A DNA stretch of 64,000 bases, from contig CANMXU010000003.1 in assembly GCA_947501935.1 (NCBI GenBank), positions 1-64,000 of the forward strand, given 5' to 3'. The translations under genes and the position numbers were made by a program. The notes under the pieces were generated by a model, which saw nothing but the letters and a program-made list of their open reading frames with translations, ran no database searches and was not told the DNA's origin. This DNA comes from an uncultured Alteromonadaceae bacterium (GTDB taxonomy: Bacteria; Pseudomonadota; Gammaproteobacteria; Enterobacterales; Alteromonadaceae). Positions 47,568-57,637 of the stretch are shown here, piece after piece. How positions within the stretch are numbered: position 1 is the first letter of the stretch; every line of letters starts with the position of its first letter.

Positions 47568-49058
47568 TTAGCCTTTCATAAACAGCTGCAAAAAGTCATC
47601 ATGACTGGGCAGCTTTGATAACGGTTCGTTTTTAATCGCTTTAATTTTACTTAGCATTTCATTGATATGCTCAACTGACATATTGTTGGCAATGGGATGA
47701 TAGTCTTGAGGAATAATGCCTTGACCAATCATAACTTGCAGCCACGAGCTTTCTAAAAACAAATCATTTTGTTCACGAAACAGGCGGCCATTTTCTTTAA
47801 ATATAGCTATTTTGTGGGCAAGACTGTCGGGTATTTTCATATTGCGCATATCGCGCCAAAAGTCGCTGTCGTCACGTTGATTAACGTGATAATGCAAAAT
47901 TAAAAAGTCTTTAATTTGCTCAAATTCTACCTTCGACTGACGGTTATATTCACTCACTAAACTGTCTTGAATTTCTTGATGTGGAAAGCAATGTACAAGA
48001 CGAACAATTGCTGATTGAATAAGGTGAATACTGGTTGACTCTAACGGCTCTAAGAAACCACTGGCAAGGCCAACCGCCACGACATTTTTATGCCACTGCT
48101 GATAGCGTCGGCCGGTTTTAAACTTTATCACCTTAGGGTCGCCTAGTGCTTTGGTGTCTAGGTTAGTCATTAAGGTGTCCATGGCTTGCTGTTCGCTGTA
48201 ATGGCTACTGCTATATACTAAGCCGTTACCGTTTCTATGTTGCAGCGGAATACGCCACTGCCAACCAGCAGAATGAGCAATAGAGCGAGTATAAGGTCGC
48301 GTTTTGTCATGACGTTCTGTTGGCACTGCAATCGCGCGATCGCATTGCAACCATGGGCTCCAATCTTCAAAGCCAGTATGTAGCTTCTCTTCAATTAATA
48401 CCCCTTTAAAGCCTGAGCAATCAATGAAGAAGTCACCTTGTATGGTTTTACCATTTTTTAGTTGTAGCGCTTTTATAAAACCAGAGCTTGGGCATTGCTG
48501 AACATGTTCAACCAAACCTTCAGTTCTGGTTACGCCCATTTTTTCACTAAATTTTCGTAAAAACTTTGCATATAAACCCGCGTCAAAATGATACGCATAA
48601 GGCATGTCTATAATCGGGTCTTTGGTATTTATTTTAGCGAATTTTCCCGCTTCAGCGCTTAGGTAGTTAAGATCGTATTGCCAAAGCTGGCTGTCGTCGT
48701 TAAGTTGATTAACTTTCTTTAAAAGATGATGAAAATGGCAAAAAGCTAAGCTTTTCCCAGCAGCGCCAAAAGTATGGTAATAACTGTGACCTTGCTGCTT
48801 CCAGTTTTCAAACTTAATGGCAAGTTTAATGGTTGCTTTGGTTTCACGTACAAATTCGGCTTCATTAATACCAAGGACATTGTTTAAATGCTGAATAGGC
48901 GGAATAGTTGCTTCGCCAACACCAATAGTGCCGATGTGATCAGACTCTACCAATTCAATATCAACCGCATTGCCAAGCAGTTTTTTTAATAACGCCGCCG
49001 AAATCCAACCTGCGGTACCGCCACCTAAAATTACCACTTTTTTCACAGCATTATTCAT
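47568..49058 (-). CDS. flavin-dependent tryptophan-halogenase-like protein
   Basis: About 496 residues from the ATG at 49058 (MNNAVKK), with GAAGGAATTAAG before it. The FAD motif GGGTAGWISAALLKK and the family signature GWQWRIPL (WxWxIP) are both present, as is the flavin segment FLEPLESTSIHLIQSAI. Family members halogenate tryptophan or other aromatics. In marine Alteromonadales many such genes sit beside TonB receptors, as here, and may act on other substrates. A strong terminator lies between this gene and the receptor. Confidence 0.88.
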   Translation of the reverse strand: MNNAVKKVVILGGGTAGWISAALLKKLLGNAVDIELVESDHIGTIGVGEATIPPIQHLNNVLGINEAEFVRETKATIKLAIKFENWKQQGHSYYHTFGAAGKSLAFCHFHHLLKKVNQLNDDSQLWQYDLNYLSAEAGKFAKINTKDPIIDMPYAYHFDAGLYAKFLRKFSEKMGVTRTEGLVEHVQQCPSSGFIKALQLKNGKTIQGDFFIDCSGFKGVLIEEKLHTGFEDWSPWLQCDRAIAVPTERHDKTRPYTRSIAHSAGWQWRIPLQHRNGNGLVYSSSHYSEQQAMDTLMTNLDTKALGDPKVIKFKTGRRYQQWHKNVVAVGLASGFLEPLESTSIHLIQSAIVRLVHCFPHQEIQDSLVSEYNRQSKVEFEQIKDFLILHYHVNQRDDSDFWRDMRNMKIPDSLAHKIAIFKENGRLFREQNDLFLESSWLQVMIGQGIIPQDYHPIANNMSVEHINEMLSKIKAIKNEPLSKLPSHDDFLQLFMKG

Positions 49059-49102
49059 CTTAATTCCTTCATTCACATCATCTAAATAACTATGGTTGAA
49101 AC

Positions 49103-49134
49103 AAAAAAACCTGCAAGTTTCCTGGCAGGTTTTT
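49103..49134 (-). terminator. terminator between TonB receptor and halogenase-like gene
   Basis: AAACCTGC and GCAGGTTT form an 8-bp stem; on the minus strand it is followed by a long T run. It lies between the receptor's stop and the halogenase start, so halogenase expression probably depends on read-through or its own promoter. Confidence 0.75.
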
Positions 49135-49166
49135 ATTAGCTTATTCCATTAAGAAATTAACTAACA

Positions 49167-52016
49167 TTAGAACTTGTAATTAAGACCTAACAAGAAGTTA
49201 CGACCATATGATTGATGACGGCCAATAAGTCGAGCGTCTGCTGGGTCAATCTCAATATCAACTTCATCAGTTAAGTTTTGACCTTGTAGCGTAATACGTA
49301 AACCGTCTAATGAATCAATGCCAGATTCTGAGAAGTCATAACTAATTTGCGCATCCCATAACTCACTACCTGCTTTGTCTGTAGGGACAAGCGATAAGCT
49401 ACCGCCACGAGTTTCTGAAACATAATCGCTCCGCTTAGTACCAGCAACACGTACTTCAAAACCGTTGCTTTCATAATAAGCCGTTAATGAATAACTTTCA
49501 TCTGACAAGCCCGGAACTTTACCTTCAGCTTGGCCAGCATGGGCGTTTAACTTACCGTCTAAGAAAGTAGCGCTCATAATCACACCAAAACCTTCAAGTG
49601 AGTCATGTGCTAAACGTAATGGTAAACTTGCTTGTAATTCATAGCCTCGAACAAAGCCAGTAAAACCATCAGTAGTGGTTTCAATAAAGCCTTCTAAAGT
49701 ATTCGGTGCGTGATTAGGAAATTCCTCATGTTCATCAGAAGTTTGATGAAGCTCTGGAATATAGTATTCAGTAAAATCAATCAACTCATTACTACTACGA
49801 TGCCAGTTAATTAAATCTTTATAGAAAAATGTTGCCGCAAAATAACCATCATCAGCAAAATAGTTCTCATAAGATAAATCAAATTGGTTAGCTTCATATG
49901 GTTTTAGTTGTGAATTACCCGAAGCCCCACTCCAAGGACCATTAGCAGGATCAGTACTTAAAATTTGGTTATCATTATAAGCAAAAGTAGCACGTTCATT
50001 AGGTCGCATGTCATCCATACGCGGACGCGATAAAACCTTGCCCATAGCGGTACGGATAAATTGCCCTTCAGCAACTTCAAAGCTTAAATTCAAAGTTGGT
50101 AAAACATTAGAATATGAAGCACCTTCAGCCACAGCTGTTGATTCAACATAACCGCCAGCATTTTCTACGGTTTTGAAACCCGATGAATTTTGGTCAACAT
50201 CAACATATTGTAAGCCAAAATTACCTGACATCATGATGTCGCCAAAATCAGCTTCTAAGTCAACTTTAGCAAATAAGGTTAAGTTATCTTCAGAAACTGT
50301 GTAGGTATCACCTAAACGGTCAGTTTGTACCAATGACGCTTCTGTTGCGGTGTAATAACCGTTTTGATATAAGGCAACACTGTCATAAGCTAACACGCCA
50401 TTAATACCAATAAAGCTTAAATCTGTAGTGCCTAAAACATCAGGTATCGCTGCGTCACCTGGGTATGATGGAGCAGTTAAATAATCACCTTCATTAATTT
50501 TAGTTTTCTTACGTTCTGAATAAATAGCGCCAACCTGAATACCGCTGATAATGCTGTATTCAACCACGCCATTTACTTCAAAGCGCACGCTGTCTAGTGA
50601 CTCATCAAATTCAGGGCGGTTAACAAAGCCGTCTTGGGCATCACCACCAATAACAGGAGCACCCCAAGCTTGTGGGCCAGCTAAACGCATAATGCTTTCA
50701 TCAGTGTAATCAACCCCCGGTAAAGTTGGGTGGTCGCTATACATAACGCCAGATGAAGTCATTTCCCATGAACGTGCAGCTAATGGACGACCATCAGTAC
50801 CGGCACGGCCAACACCGGAATAACTTTCTACATCAATAATGCTTTTCTCAACATCACCAACTGAAATATCAGTAATTAAGTTCCAATCATCATTTAAGGC
50901 GTAATCAATATTTAAACCAAAAGTGGTTAATTCAGACTCTTGTACACGTGCATCATTACGAACTACAGAATAATACCCGTCGGTATAGCCAGAAGTTACT
51001 AGGCCACTTTCAATACCAGTAATACTGTAGTCGCCCGTGCCCCATTCTGCGCCACCTTCTTCAAGGCCACGGCGAACATCGTGTTCTTTAAAATCAATAT
51101 AAAGGGCATCAAATTGAATGGTTAAATCATCCGATGGTGCATATTCAATAACAGCTGCAATCGAGTCACGCTCCATCATTGCTGAACGAGAAAATGAGTC
51201 ATGACCGCCTAAAATTCGGTCTCCTTCTGATGCCATAACCGGATCAGTTAAGCGGCGCGGGTTATGACCTTCTTCACCAGCAGGCGTTAAGTTAACATCA
51301 GCATAACCCCAAGCACGAAACTGCTCTTCTTGACGAGGTGTTTCTTGGCTTGATACTACTAAGGCTAAACCTAATGAATTATCTAAAAACTGTTCTACAT
51401 AGTTAACTGATACTTTATGGCCGGTATTGTCATAATCAGGGTTGGCAGCATCTTTACCGTTTTGCTCATATACTGCATTTACCGTTAAAGTAGATTCCGC
51501 ATTTAATGGACTAACCGTTTGTAAATCAATAGTACCGCCAACGCCTTGGCTAATTAGGCCAGCTTCTGGGGTTTTATAAACAACAATATTTGAAACTATT
51601 TCTGTTGGGTATAAGTCAAATTCCACGCCGCGGTTATCACCCATGCCGAGTAATTCACGACCATTTAATGAGGTGCCGATAAAGTTTTCATTGAAACCAC
51701 GAATAGACAAACCACTAGTACGGCCGTTACGACGTTCGCCGGTAACACCCGGTAAACGCGCTAAAGATTCAGCAATACTGGTATCTGGTAATTTACCAAT
51801 ATCTTCTGCTGAAATAACTTCAACAATTGAGTTTTCACTCATTTTAATCGCTTGCGCTCTTTGTAAGCTGCCGCGAATACCGGTAACTTGAATAACTTCG
51901 ACTTCTTGCTCTACGGCTTTTTCTTGTGCTGTTGCAGAAATAGCTTGGCTACTTAATGCCATTAGGCCCGTAGATAGCATCGCTAGTGTTAATTTGTTTG
52001 GCTTGAAATTTAACAT
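49167..52016 (-). CDS. TonB-dependent outer-membrane receptor
   Basis: 949 residues from the ATG at 52016, which gives the signal peptide (LAMLSTGLMALSSQAISA) and a GGGGGATC ribosome site. The plug domain (about 35-160) has VIQVTGIRGSLQRAQ and LPGVTGERRNGRTSGLSIRG. The barrel ends in FLLGLNYKF with a terminal Phe. It resembles the large TonB receptors of the Xanthomonas/Caulobacter type that take up carbohydrates or aromatic compounds. Two identical LacI-like operators upstream favour a sugar-responsive role. Ligand unknown. Confidence 0.92.
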   Translation of the reverse strand: MLNFKPNKLTLAMLSTGLMALSSQAISATAQEKAVEQEVEVIQVTGIRGSLQRAQAIKMSENSIVEVISAEDIGKLPDTSIAESLARLPGVTGERRNGRTSGLSIRGFNENFIGTSLNGRELLGMGDNRGVEFDLYPTEIVSNIVVYKTPEAGLISQGVGGTIDLQTVSPLNAESTLTVNAVYEQNGKDAANPDYDNTGHKVSVNYVEQFLDNSLGLALVVSSQETPRQEEQFRAWGYADVNLTPAGEEGHNPRRLTDPVMASEGDRILGGHDSFSRSAMMERDSIAAVIEYAPSDDLTIQFDALYIDFKEHDVRRGLEEGGAEWGTGDYSITGIESGLVTSGYTDGYYSVVRNDARVQESELTTFGLNIDYALNDDWNLITDISVGDVEKSIIDVESYSGVGRAGTDGRPLAARSWEMTSSGVMYSDHPTLPGVDYTDESIMRLAGPQAWGAPVIGGDAQDGFVNRPEFDESLDSVRFEVNGVVEYSIISGIQVGAIYSERKKTKINEGDYLTAPSYPGDAAIPDVLGTTDLSFIGINGVLAYDSVALYQNGYYTATEASLVQTDRLGDTYTVSEDNLTLFAKVDLEADFGDIMMSGNFGLQYVDVDQNSSGFKTVENAGGYVESTAVAEGASYSNVLPTLNLSFEVAEGQFIRTAMGKVLSRPRMDDMRPNERATFAYNDNQILSTDPANGPWSGASGNSQLKPYEANQFDLSYENYFADDGYFAATFFYKDLINWHRSSNELIDFTEYYIPELHQTSDEHEEFPNHAPNTLEGFIETTTDGFTGFVRGYELQASLPLRLAHDSLEGFGVIMSATFLDGKLNAHAGQAEGKVPGLSDESYSLTAYYESNGFEVRVAGTKRSDYVSETRGGSLSLVPTDKAGSELWDAQISYDFSESGIDSLDGLRITLQGQNLTDEVDIEIDPADARLIGRHQSYGRNFLLGLNYKF

Positions 52017-52113
52017 AATAATTTGATCCCCCAGTTCTTCCGTGACTGTTTTAATTTTATTCAATGCAATGCACTGATGTAATAATTGTATATTTCATTT
52101 TTTAGACCCACCG

Positions 52114-52172
52114 GAGGGATTATTGACCTTTTAGTTTAAGGTGAAGCTAAACTAGAAGGTCAATAATCCTTC
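52114..52172. repeat. 25-bp inverted repeat in the receptor leader
   Basis: The left arm (52114-52138, containing GGATTATTGACCTT and TAGTTTA) and right arm (52148-52172) pair over 25 bases with two mismatches and a nine-base loop. It lies between the operators and the receptor's start codon, so it is probably in the leader RNA. It could slow transcription or translation, or be a small mobile repeat. It is not followed by a T run, so it is not a classic terminator. Confidence 0.7.
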
Positions 52173-52222
52173 ATCTGTGGATGACTCTAATATAGAGGGG
52201 AGAGAATGAGATGAATACGCCT

Positions 52223-52266
52223 TGCATACGTATTCAAATATGCAAAAGCTTATGCATACGTATTCA
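52223..52266. promoter_or_regulatory. two identical LacI-type operators upstream of the TonB receptor
   Basis: TGCATACGTATTCA occurs at 52223-52236 and again at 52253-52266, exactly 30 bp apart. It is a near-palindrome with a central CG, the form bound by LacI/GalR-family sugar repressors. No LacI gene is in the window, so the regulator must be elsewhere. The remaining space in the 445-base gap (52017-52461) shows no gene. Confidence 0.6.
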
Positions 52267-52461
52267 ATAGTATGATAAATAGCCATTTTTCATGATTTAT
52301 ACAAAATCACCCCACCAAAAATGTAATTATAAGTAAAAACCAAGAGTGAAGATGTAATTGAAATGTTGATCGGGTTTAGGGGAATATCCGTTATTAATAC
52401 CAAATCATATTGCAAAATTCTTGCTATATAGGTGTTTTAAGTATTAACAACGATAACAGCG

Positions 52462-53841
52462 CTATTCTAGGCTTCGCATCAAACGACGGTGAATGTAGCG
52501 GGTGCCAATAAAAACAGTAGTGATCACCACAGGTACGGCGATACCGCTAACCAAGTCATGATTAAAGCTTACGCCAACAGCGCTAATGGAAGAAAGTACA
52601 GTTTCCAATAATTGCATTGCATAATAACTAATTGCCGCAACCGACAAACCTTCAACGGTTTGCTGTAAACGCATTTGCACATGAGCACGACGGTTCATTG
52701 ATTTTAGCAATTCTTGATTTTGCTCTTGTAGCATCATTTCTACCCGCGTACGCAATAAATCGCTGGCGCGAGTTACTCGCCTAGAAATATCTTCCAAGTG
52801 CTTGGCCACGGTTTGGCAGGTTTTAATCGCCGGACTTATACGGCGCATTAAAAATTCTTGTAAGGTCATATAACCCAGCAGTTCATCTTCTTTCAGTTCG
52901 TCCATGCGCTGTAAAACCACGTCGTAGTAGGCGTTAGTGGCGGCAAAGCGATAATTACTTTGCGCGCGAAAATCTTCCACCTTGGCGGCGATAGCAGATA
53001 CTTGTGCCAGCAGTTTACGGTCATCAATATTCTTATCGGAAACCGCAATGCATTTGGTCACTTGTTGGAGCTGTAAGTCGAGCTTATTCAGTTCACCATT
53101 AATAGCTTGCGCCATAGGTAAACCAAGCGTGGCCATTAATCGATAGCTGTCTAGTTGCAATAAGCGCTGTACTAAACGGCCCAACTCTTCTGGCGATAAT
53201 GAAGGTGCGTGTACCAGCATGCGGGCAAAGCCGTCGTCGTGTAATTTAAAAGACGACCATACTTTTGCCAAACCATTCATCGGTGCACTAGCAATTAACC
53301 GCATATTATCGAAATATTGTTCAATCGGGTTTGACTGCTGTTGCGATTCCACCACCAAATGCATCGCAGCGATAACTTCTCCGGGCATATGTTCAAGCCA
53401 ATCACTGGGCACAAAGTCGATAGCATTTTTACTAAATAACTCACCTGCTATTGGTGCTTCGTGAATAATGGTATAGGTTGAATATTCCATGTGTCTTTCC
53501 CAGCGCAGGCTAAATAAGCCGTAGTCTTGATAAAAACAACTCATGGTTGACGTTGGTGAACTCACTTGAAAACGATCGCATAATAAAGCAATAAATGCAT
53601 GTTCTTGCACAGCAAGCTTACCTTGATGCTGAATAGCAATATGAGTTATTTGTGCAGGGCTACCGAGCAAGTGAAACGGCCGAGTATGCAGTTCGTTATA
53701 CAGTTTTTCGCGTAACGGGTGCATCACCATTTTACCTAGAAATGCAGTTTCTGACGAAGCTAAAGGTTTAGCAACTGGCGTAACTGCATGGGTAGATTCA
53801 TCATCAGCTTGCATGGTTAGTGGTGATTTTATTGAATTCAT
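52462..53841 (-). CDS. DUF3422 family protein
   Basis: 459 residues. The family N terminus MHPLREKLYNELHTRPFHLL is present, then a large soluble domain with long helices (about 240-390). Two membrane segments close the protein (AAISYYAMQLLETVLS and GIAVPVVITTVFIGTRYI). The architecture recalls bacterial CorA-like or MCU-associated helical membrane proteins, but the family has no assigned function. It follows the SMR gene by 15 bases and is probably cotranscribed with it. Confidence 0.8.
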   Translation of the reverse strand: MNSIKSPLTMQADDESTHAVTPVAKPLASSETAFLGKMVMHPLREKLYNELHTRPFHLLGSPAQITHIAIQHQGKLAVQEHAFIALLCDRFQVSSPTSTMSCFYQDYGLFSLRWERHMEYSTYTIIHEAPIAGELFSKNAIDFVPSDWLEHMPGEVIAAMHLVVESQQQSNPIEQYFDNMRLIASAPMNGLAKVWSSFKLHDDGFARMLVHAPSLSPEELGRLVQRLLQLDSYRLMATLGLPMAQAINGELNKLDLQLQQVTKCIAVSDKNIDDRKLLAQVSAIAAKVEDFRAQSNYRFAATNAYYDVVLQRMDELKEDELLGYMTLQEFLMRRISPAIKTCQTVAKHLEDISRRVTRASDLLRTRVEMMLQEQNQELLKSMNRRAHVQMRLQQTVEGLSVAAISYYAMQLLETVLSSISAVGVSFNHDLVSGIAVPVVITTVFIGTRYIHRRLMRSLE

Positions 53842-53856
53842 CGGCGCCTTTATTCA

Positions 53857-54189
53857 TTACGAGTGAGCCACTGTGCTTGAAAATAAATGGATCACTAAGA
53901 CCCCTGAAATAATCAGCGTCATTCCTAACACGGCATAAATATCAGGCTTTTCTTGATACAAAATAAAGCCAATAACTGCCACCAAAACAATGCCTAAGCC
54001 AGACCAAACCGCGTAAGTAATACTTAATGGAATGCTGCGCAGCGTTAAAGTCATAAAATAAAAAGACAGTCCGTAGCCCACCGCCACAACTAAACTAGGT
54101 AATAATTTAGAAAACTCTTGTGACGATTTTAAGGCACTGGTAGCAATAACTTCAGTGATAATCGCAATCGCCAAATATAGATAAGCCAT
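53857..54189 (-). CDS. small multidrug resistance (SMR/EmrE-type) transporter
   Basis: 110 residues with four membrane helices: AYLYLAIAIITEVIATSALK carries the conserved Glu14 needed for proton-coupled drug binding. The family motif LSITYAVWSGLGIVL follows. SMR proteins pair as antiparallel dimers. Its substrate may be quaternary ammonium compounds, guanidinium or polyamines. Confidence 0.92.
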   Translation of the reverse strand: MAYLYLAIAIITEVIATSALKSSQEFSKLLPSLVVAVGYGLSFYFMTLTLRSIPLSITYAVWSGLGIVLVAVIGFILYQEKPDIYAVLGMTLIISGVLVIHLFSSTVAHS

Positions 54190-54326
54190 GGTTATTTTTA
54201 CTCTCTTTACACTATATTGCTATTTGCTTTTGGCAATGGCGATTATTTCTGCGATTTATTATAGGGGTTTATCGACACTTACTAAGAAAACACCTTAGCT
54301 AGTGCCGATTCCCTAATAATATGACT

Positions 54327-56075
54327 CTAGCGCTGATAAATAGTTTTACCGCCCAAAATAGTTTGCAACACCTCAACCTGATGTATTTGGTATTTATCTA
54401 CCTCAAACAAGTTTTCATTCAGTAAAACAAAGTCAGCTTTTTTACCAACTTTAATCGAGCCTATTTCATCTTCCATATGGAGTTGATATGCACCATCTAA
54501 GGTATAGCCCTTGATTAAACTCGCAACATCTAAGCGCTCATTAATATTAGGCTGTACTGGTGCATTTGGTTCACCTGGGTTTTGCCGAGTATGGCCAATT
54601 TCTATATTAAATAATGGCGACATGCCTAATGTGCCTGCGCCACTGGCTGGAAAATCACTACCAAACGACATTCTAACGCCCGCTTCTTTTAAACTATTAA
54701 AACGAAAATAACGGTTGAACTGATCGTCACTAACAAAAGCTTGGCCAAAAGTATCAAACGATGTCCATAACGGCGTACTTTGCGCCACAACATCCAGTTC
54801 GGCAAAACGGCTAACATCTTCATCGGTCATTACTTGAATATGGCAAATAGTAAAACGGCTGCTGCTGTTATTATGCGTAGCATCTGCTCGTACTAAGGCA
54901 ACTGAATTTAGGGTTTCTGAAATGGCGCGTTCACCTAAAGCATGAATATGTACATCAATATTTTTACTACTCGCCTCAGCAATAAGAGCATTCATTTGTT
55001 GTTGAGAAAACACCAGTTCGCCTTTATTTCCAGGTTCTCCTTGATAGTCTTCAAACATGCCCGCAGTTTTGCCTTCAATGGTACCGTCGTTCATAATTTT
55101 TAACATGCTGATATGGTACATATCATTTTTACTGGTAGCTCTTTTGTGTTCAACAATCTCAATTGCCCCTTGTGCTTGACTACCTTCACTCACCATATGA
55201 GAGCCAACCATGCGAATAGTCATTTTTCCTTGCTCACTGACTTTTTCTAAAACTTTCATTTGCAATGAATCAACATCTAATGCACCAGCGTCAAACACTG
55301 CGGTAATACCATAGCTGTTCATAATATTGATAACATCGCCGGTACCTAATGCAACACTATCTGCGGTAATAATATCGAGCTTTTCAATGCCGGCAGTTGC
55401 AGTACCTTCAAGTAAGTACCCCGTGGGCACACCGTTTTCATCTCGTTTGTAATAACTAAAACCCGGTTCAGGATCTGGGGTTTCTTTATTAATACCTAAT
55501 AATTCCATCGCTTTGGAATTTGCCCAAGCGCCATGAAAGCCTTCATCTAAAAGATATACCGGTCGATCAGCAACCACTGCATCTAACATTTTACTGGTTG
55601 GCCCTTCAGCGCCAAAAGCACTGGCTAGAAAGCCATAACCAAAAAGTATTTTTGCATCTGGATTCTTATCTGCGTACTCTGCTATTTGCTCTGTCCAACG
55701 TTTAGGACCAGCAAAAGTATCTAATGACAAACTACGCACATAAGCACCACCCATCACCGGATGTGCGTGCGAGTCAATAAAGCCCGGCAATAACATTTTG
55801 CCCTGCAAGTTTTGCTCTGCTGTATTTTCACCTACCCACTGCTGTGCACCTTGGTTAGTGCCAACGTAAACAATTTCGCCATCTTTTACCGCAACGGCTT
55901 CAGCCCACGGTTTTTCAGCGTCAACGGTATATATTTTACCATGGCTTAAAATTAGATCGGCTTTAACCACTGCTGCTTTATCTGCGTCAACTTTTTCAGC
56001 TTTGTCTACTGCTGGCTGACAGGCGAATAAACTCACCATCGTTAATAGCATCATAATATTGCGCAATAATTTCAT
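54327..56075 (-). CDS. exported amidohydrolase, YtcJ-like lipoprotein
   Basis: 582 residues. The signal peptide has a lipobox (LLTMVSLFAC), so the protein is probably a lipoprotein facing the periplasm. The amidohydrolase_3 fold is marked by GFIDSHAHPVMGGAYVRSL (metal-binding His-x-His), HIHALGERAI and FGSDFPASG. Members cleave amide or carbamate bonds of small molecules; the substrate is unknown. It lies downstream of the FAD oxidoreductase gene and may work with it. Confidence 0.85.
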   Translation of the reverse strand: MKLLRNIMMLLTMVSLFACQPAVDKAEKVDADKAAVVKADLILSHGKIYTVDAEKPWAEAVAVKDGEIVYVGTNQGAQQWVGENTAEQNLQGKMLLPGFIDSHAHPVMGGAYVRSLSLDTFAGPKRWTEQIAEYADKNPDAKILFGYGFLASAFGAEGPTSKMLDAVVADRPVYLLDEGFHGAWANSKAMELLGINKETPDPEPGFSYYKRDENGVPTGYLLEGTATAGIEKLDIITADSVALGTGDVINIMNSYGITAVFDAGALDVDSLQMKVLEKVSEQGKMTIRMVGSHMVSEGSQAQGAIEIVEHKRATSKNDMYHISMLKIMNDGTIEGKTAGMFEDYQGEPGNKGELVFSQQQMNALIAEASSKNIDVHIHALGERAISETLNSVALVRADATHNNSSSRFTICHIQVMTDEDVSRFAELDVVAQSTPLWTSFDTFGQAFVSDDQFNRYFRFNSLKEAGVRMSFGSDFPASGAGTLGMSPLFNIEIGHTRQNPGEPNAPVQPNINERLDVASLIKGYTLDGAYQLHMEDEIGSIKVGKKADFVLLNENLFEVDKYQIHQVEVLQTILGGKTIYQR

Positions 56076-56141
56076 AGATGGTTCCCTTATTTTTTAATAA
56101 TTATTAAGTTATAGGTTGAATTTTTTAAGTCAGAGTAGCTA

Positions 56142-57434
56142 CTAAAATAGCTCTAACATTTGATGGTAAGCCATGCCCAATGCTAACAGTGGCGCACGAA
56201 AGTTTTTGCCACCGGGAAAGTTCATATGCTTAACCGCATTAAATACTTCAATACGTTCGCTTTGCCCAGAAATAGCTTCCGCTAATAACCGCGCCGCCAT
56301 ATGAGTAACATTCACGCCATGGCCAGAATAGGCTTGCGCATAATAAATATTAGGGCTTAGGCGGCCAATTTGTGGCAGGCGATTTGCGCCGATACCGATC
56401 ATACCGCCCCATTGATAGTCAATTTTCACCTGAGCTAATTGCGGGAATACCTTTAACATTTTTGGCCACAACGCCGCTTTAATGTCTTTGGGTTCACGGC
56501 CTGAATAATTACACATGCCGCCAAACAACAAACGCTTGTCTGCTGATAAACGGAAATAATCAAGCGCGATTTTAAGGTCACAAACCGCATGATTACCCGG
56601 TAATAACTGTCGCCATAATTCTTCTGGTAAAGGTTCAGTCGCAATAATATAGCTGCCGGCGGGTAAAATTTTCCCCGACAGTTTTGGCTCTAAATCGCCT
56701 AAATAAGCATTGCCTGCCAAAATAACTTGTTTGGCGGTAACCTTGCCGTGTTCAGTTTCAATAACAACTTGCTCGCCCTTAGTGATTTTGGTCACTGGCG
56801 AGTATTCAAAAATTTGTGCACCTAATTTACTGGCAACCGCAGCTTCACCAAGGCATAAATTAAGCGGATGCAAATGGCCACTGCCCATATCTTCCATACC
56901 ACCAATAAAGTTAGTAGAACCAACCACTTGGCTTTGCACTGCGTTTTTATCTAATAAACGCACCGCATGAGGATAATTACTGCGACTTAACGCTAAGTAG
57001 TCTTGCTCTAAGGCTTTAATATGCTTGCCTTTGGTGGCAAGGTCACAATAGCCCATGGTTAAATCGCAATTGATTTTGTATTTATTAACTCGGTCAACCA
57101 CTATGCTGGTCGCTTCCACGCCCATGCCATTAATGGCATCAATACCTTCTTGGCCAATTGTTTTACGAAAACCTTCTAAGTCGTGACCTATGCCGCGAAT
57201 CACTTGGCCGCCATTGCGACCAGAGGCGCCCCAACCAATTTTAAACGCTTCTAATACCGTTACTTGATAACCGCGTTCAGCTAATTCAACCGCACTAGCA
57301 ATACCACTAAAGCCACCACCAACAATGCAAATATCGGTTTCAATCGCTTCAGTAAGTTTTGGATAACTGGTATCTTGATTTAAGGTTGCAGCGTAATAAG
57401 ATTCAGGGTATTTATTAGTATGTATCGCGGTCAT
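56142..57434 (-). CDS. FAD-dependent amine oxidoreductase, PuuB-like
   Basis: 430 residues. The DAO/PuuB-type FAD motif GGGFSGIASAVELAERGYQV is followed by GWGASGRNGGQVIRGIG. The C-terminal GGMIGIGANRLPQIGRLS and AYSGHGVNVTHMAARL fit gamma-glutamylputrescine oxidase relatives. It is divergent from a PuuR-like regulator, so a role in polyamine or amine breakdown is likely but inferred. No gamma-glutamylputrescine synthetase or aldehyde dehydrogenase is in the window. Confidence 0.82.
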   Translation of the reverse strand: MTAIHTNKYPESYYAATLNQDTSYPKLTEAIETDICIVGGGFSGIASAVELAERGYQVTVLEAFKIGWGASGRNGGQVIRGIGHDLEGFRKTIGQEGIDAINGMGVEATSIVVDRVNKYKINCDLTMGYCDLATKGKHIKALEQDYLALSRSNYPHAVRLLDKNAVQSQVVGSTNFIGGMEDMGSGHLHPLNLCLGEAAVASKLGAQIFEYSPVTKITKGEQVVIETEHGKVTAKQVILAGNAYLGDLEPKLSGKILPAGSYIIATEPLPEELWRQLLPGNHAVCDLKIALDYFRLSADKRLLFGGMCNYSGREPKDIKAALWPKMLKVFPQLAQVKIDYQWGGMIGIGANRLPQIGRLSPNIYYAQAYSGHGVNVTHMAARLLAEAISGQSERIEVFNAVKHMNFPGGKNFRAPLLALGMAYHQMLELF

Positions 57435-57496
57435 AAAACATCTCAGTTAAAGCACATTTTCAGTGTAAAATAAAAGCATCAATGTAAATTATATCA

Positions 57497-57572
57497 AACG
57501 ATACTAGCTGATAAAATAAACAAAGCCAAGCATTTGTTAGGTAATTTTGAACACTTATCCGGTTGTATCGTT
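57497..57572. promoter_or_regulatory. possible PuuR-type operator pair
   Basis: AACGATAC (57497-57504) and its inverse GTATCGTT (57565-57572) flank the promoters of the divergent oxidoreductase and regulator genes. The left site reads TATCAAACGATAC. This fits binding by the adjacent XRE-cupin regulator but is only positional evidence. Confidence 0.35.
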
Positions 57573-57637
57573 GCAATATGGCCAATAGACAGATATATTC
57601 AGCTTTATTAACAACTTTGTACTTTAAGGATTATTCA

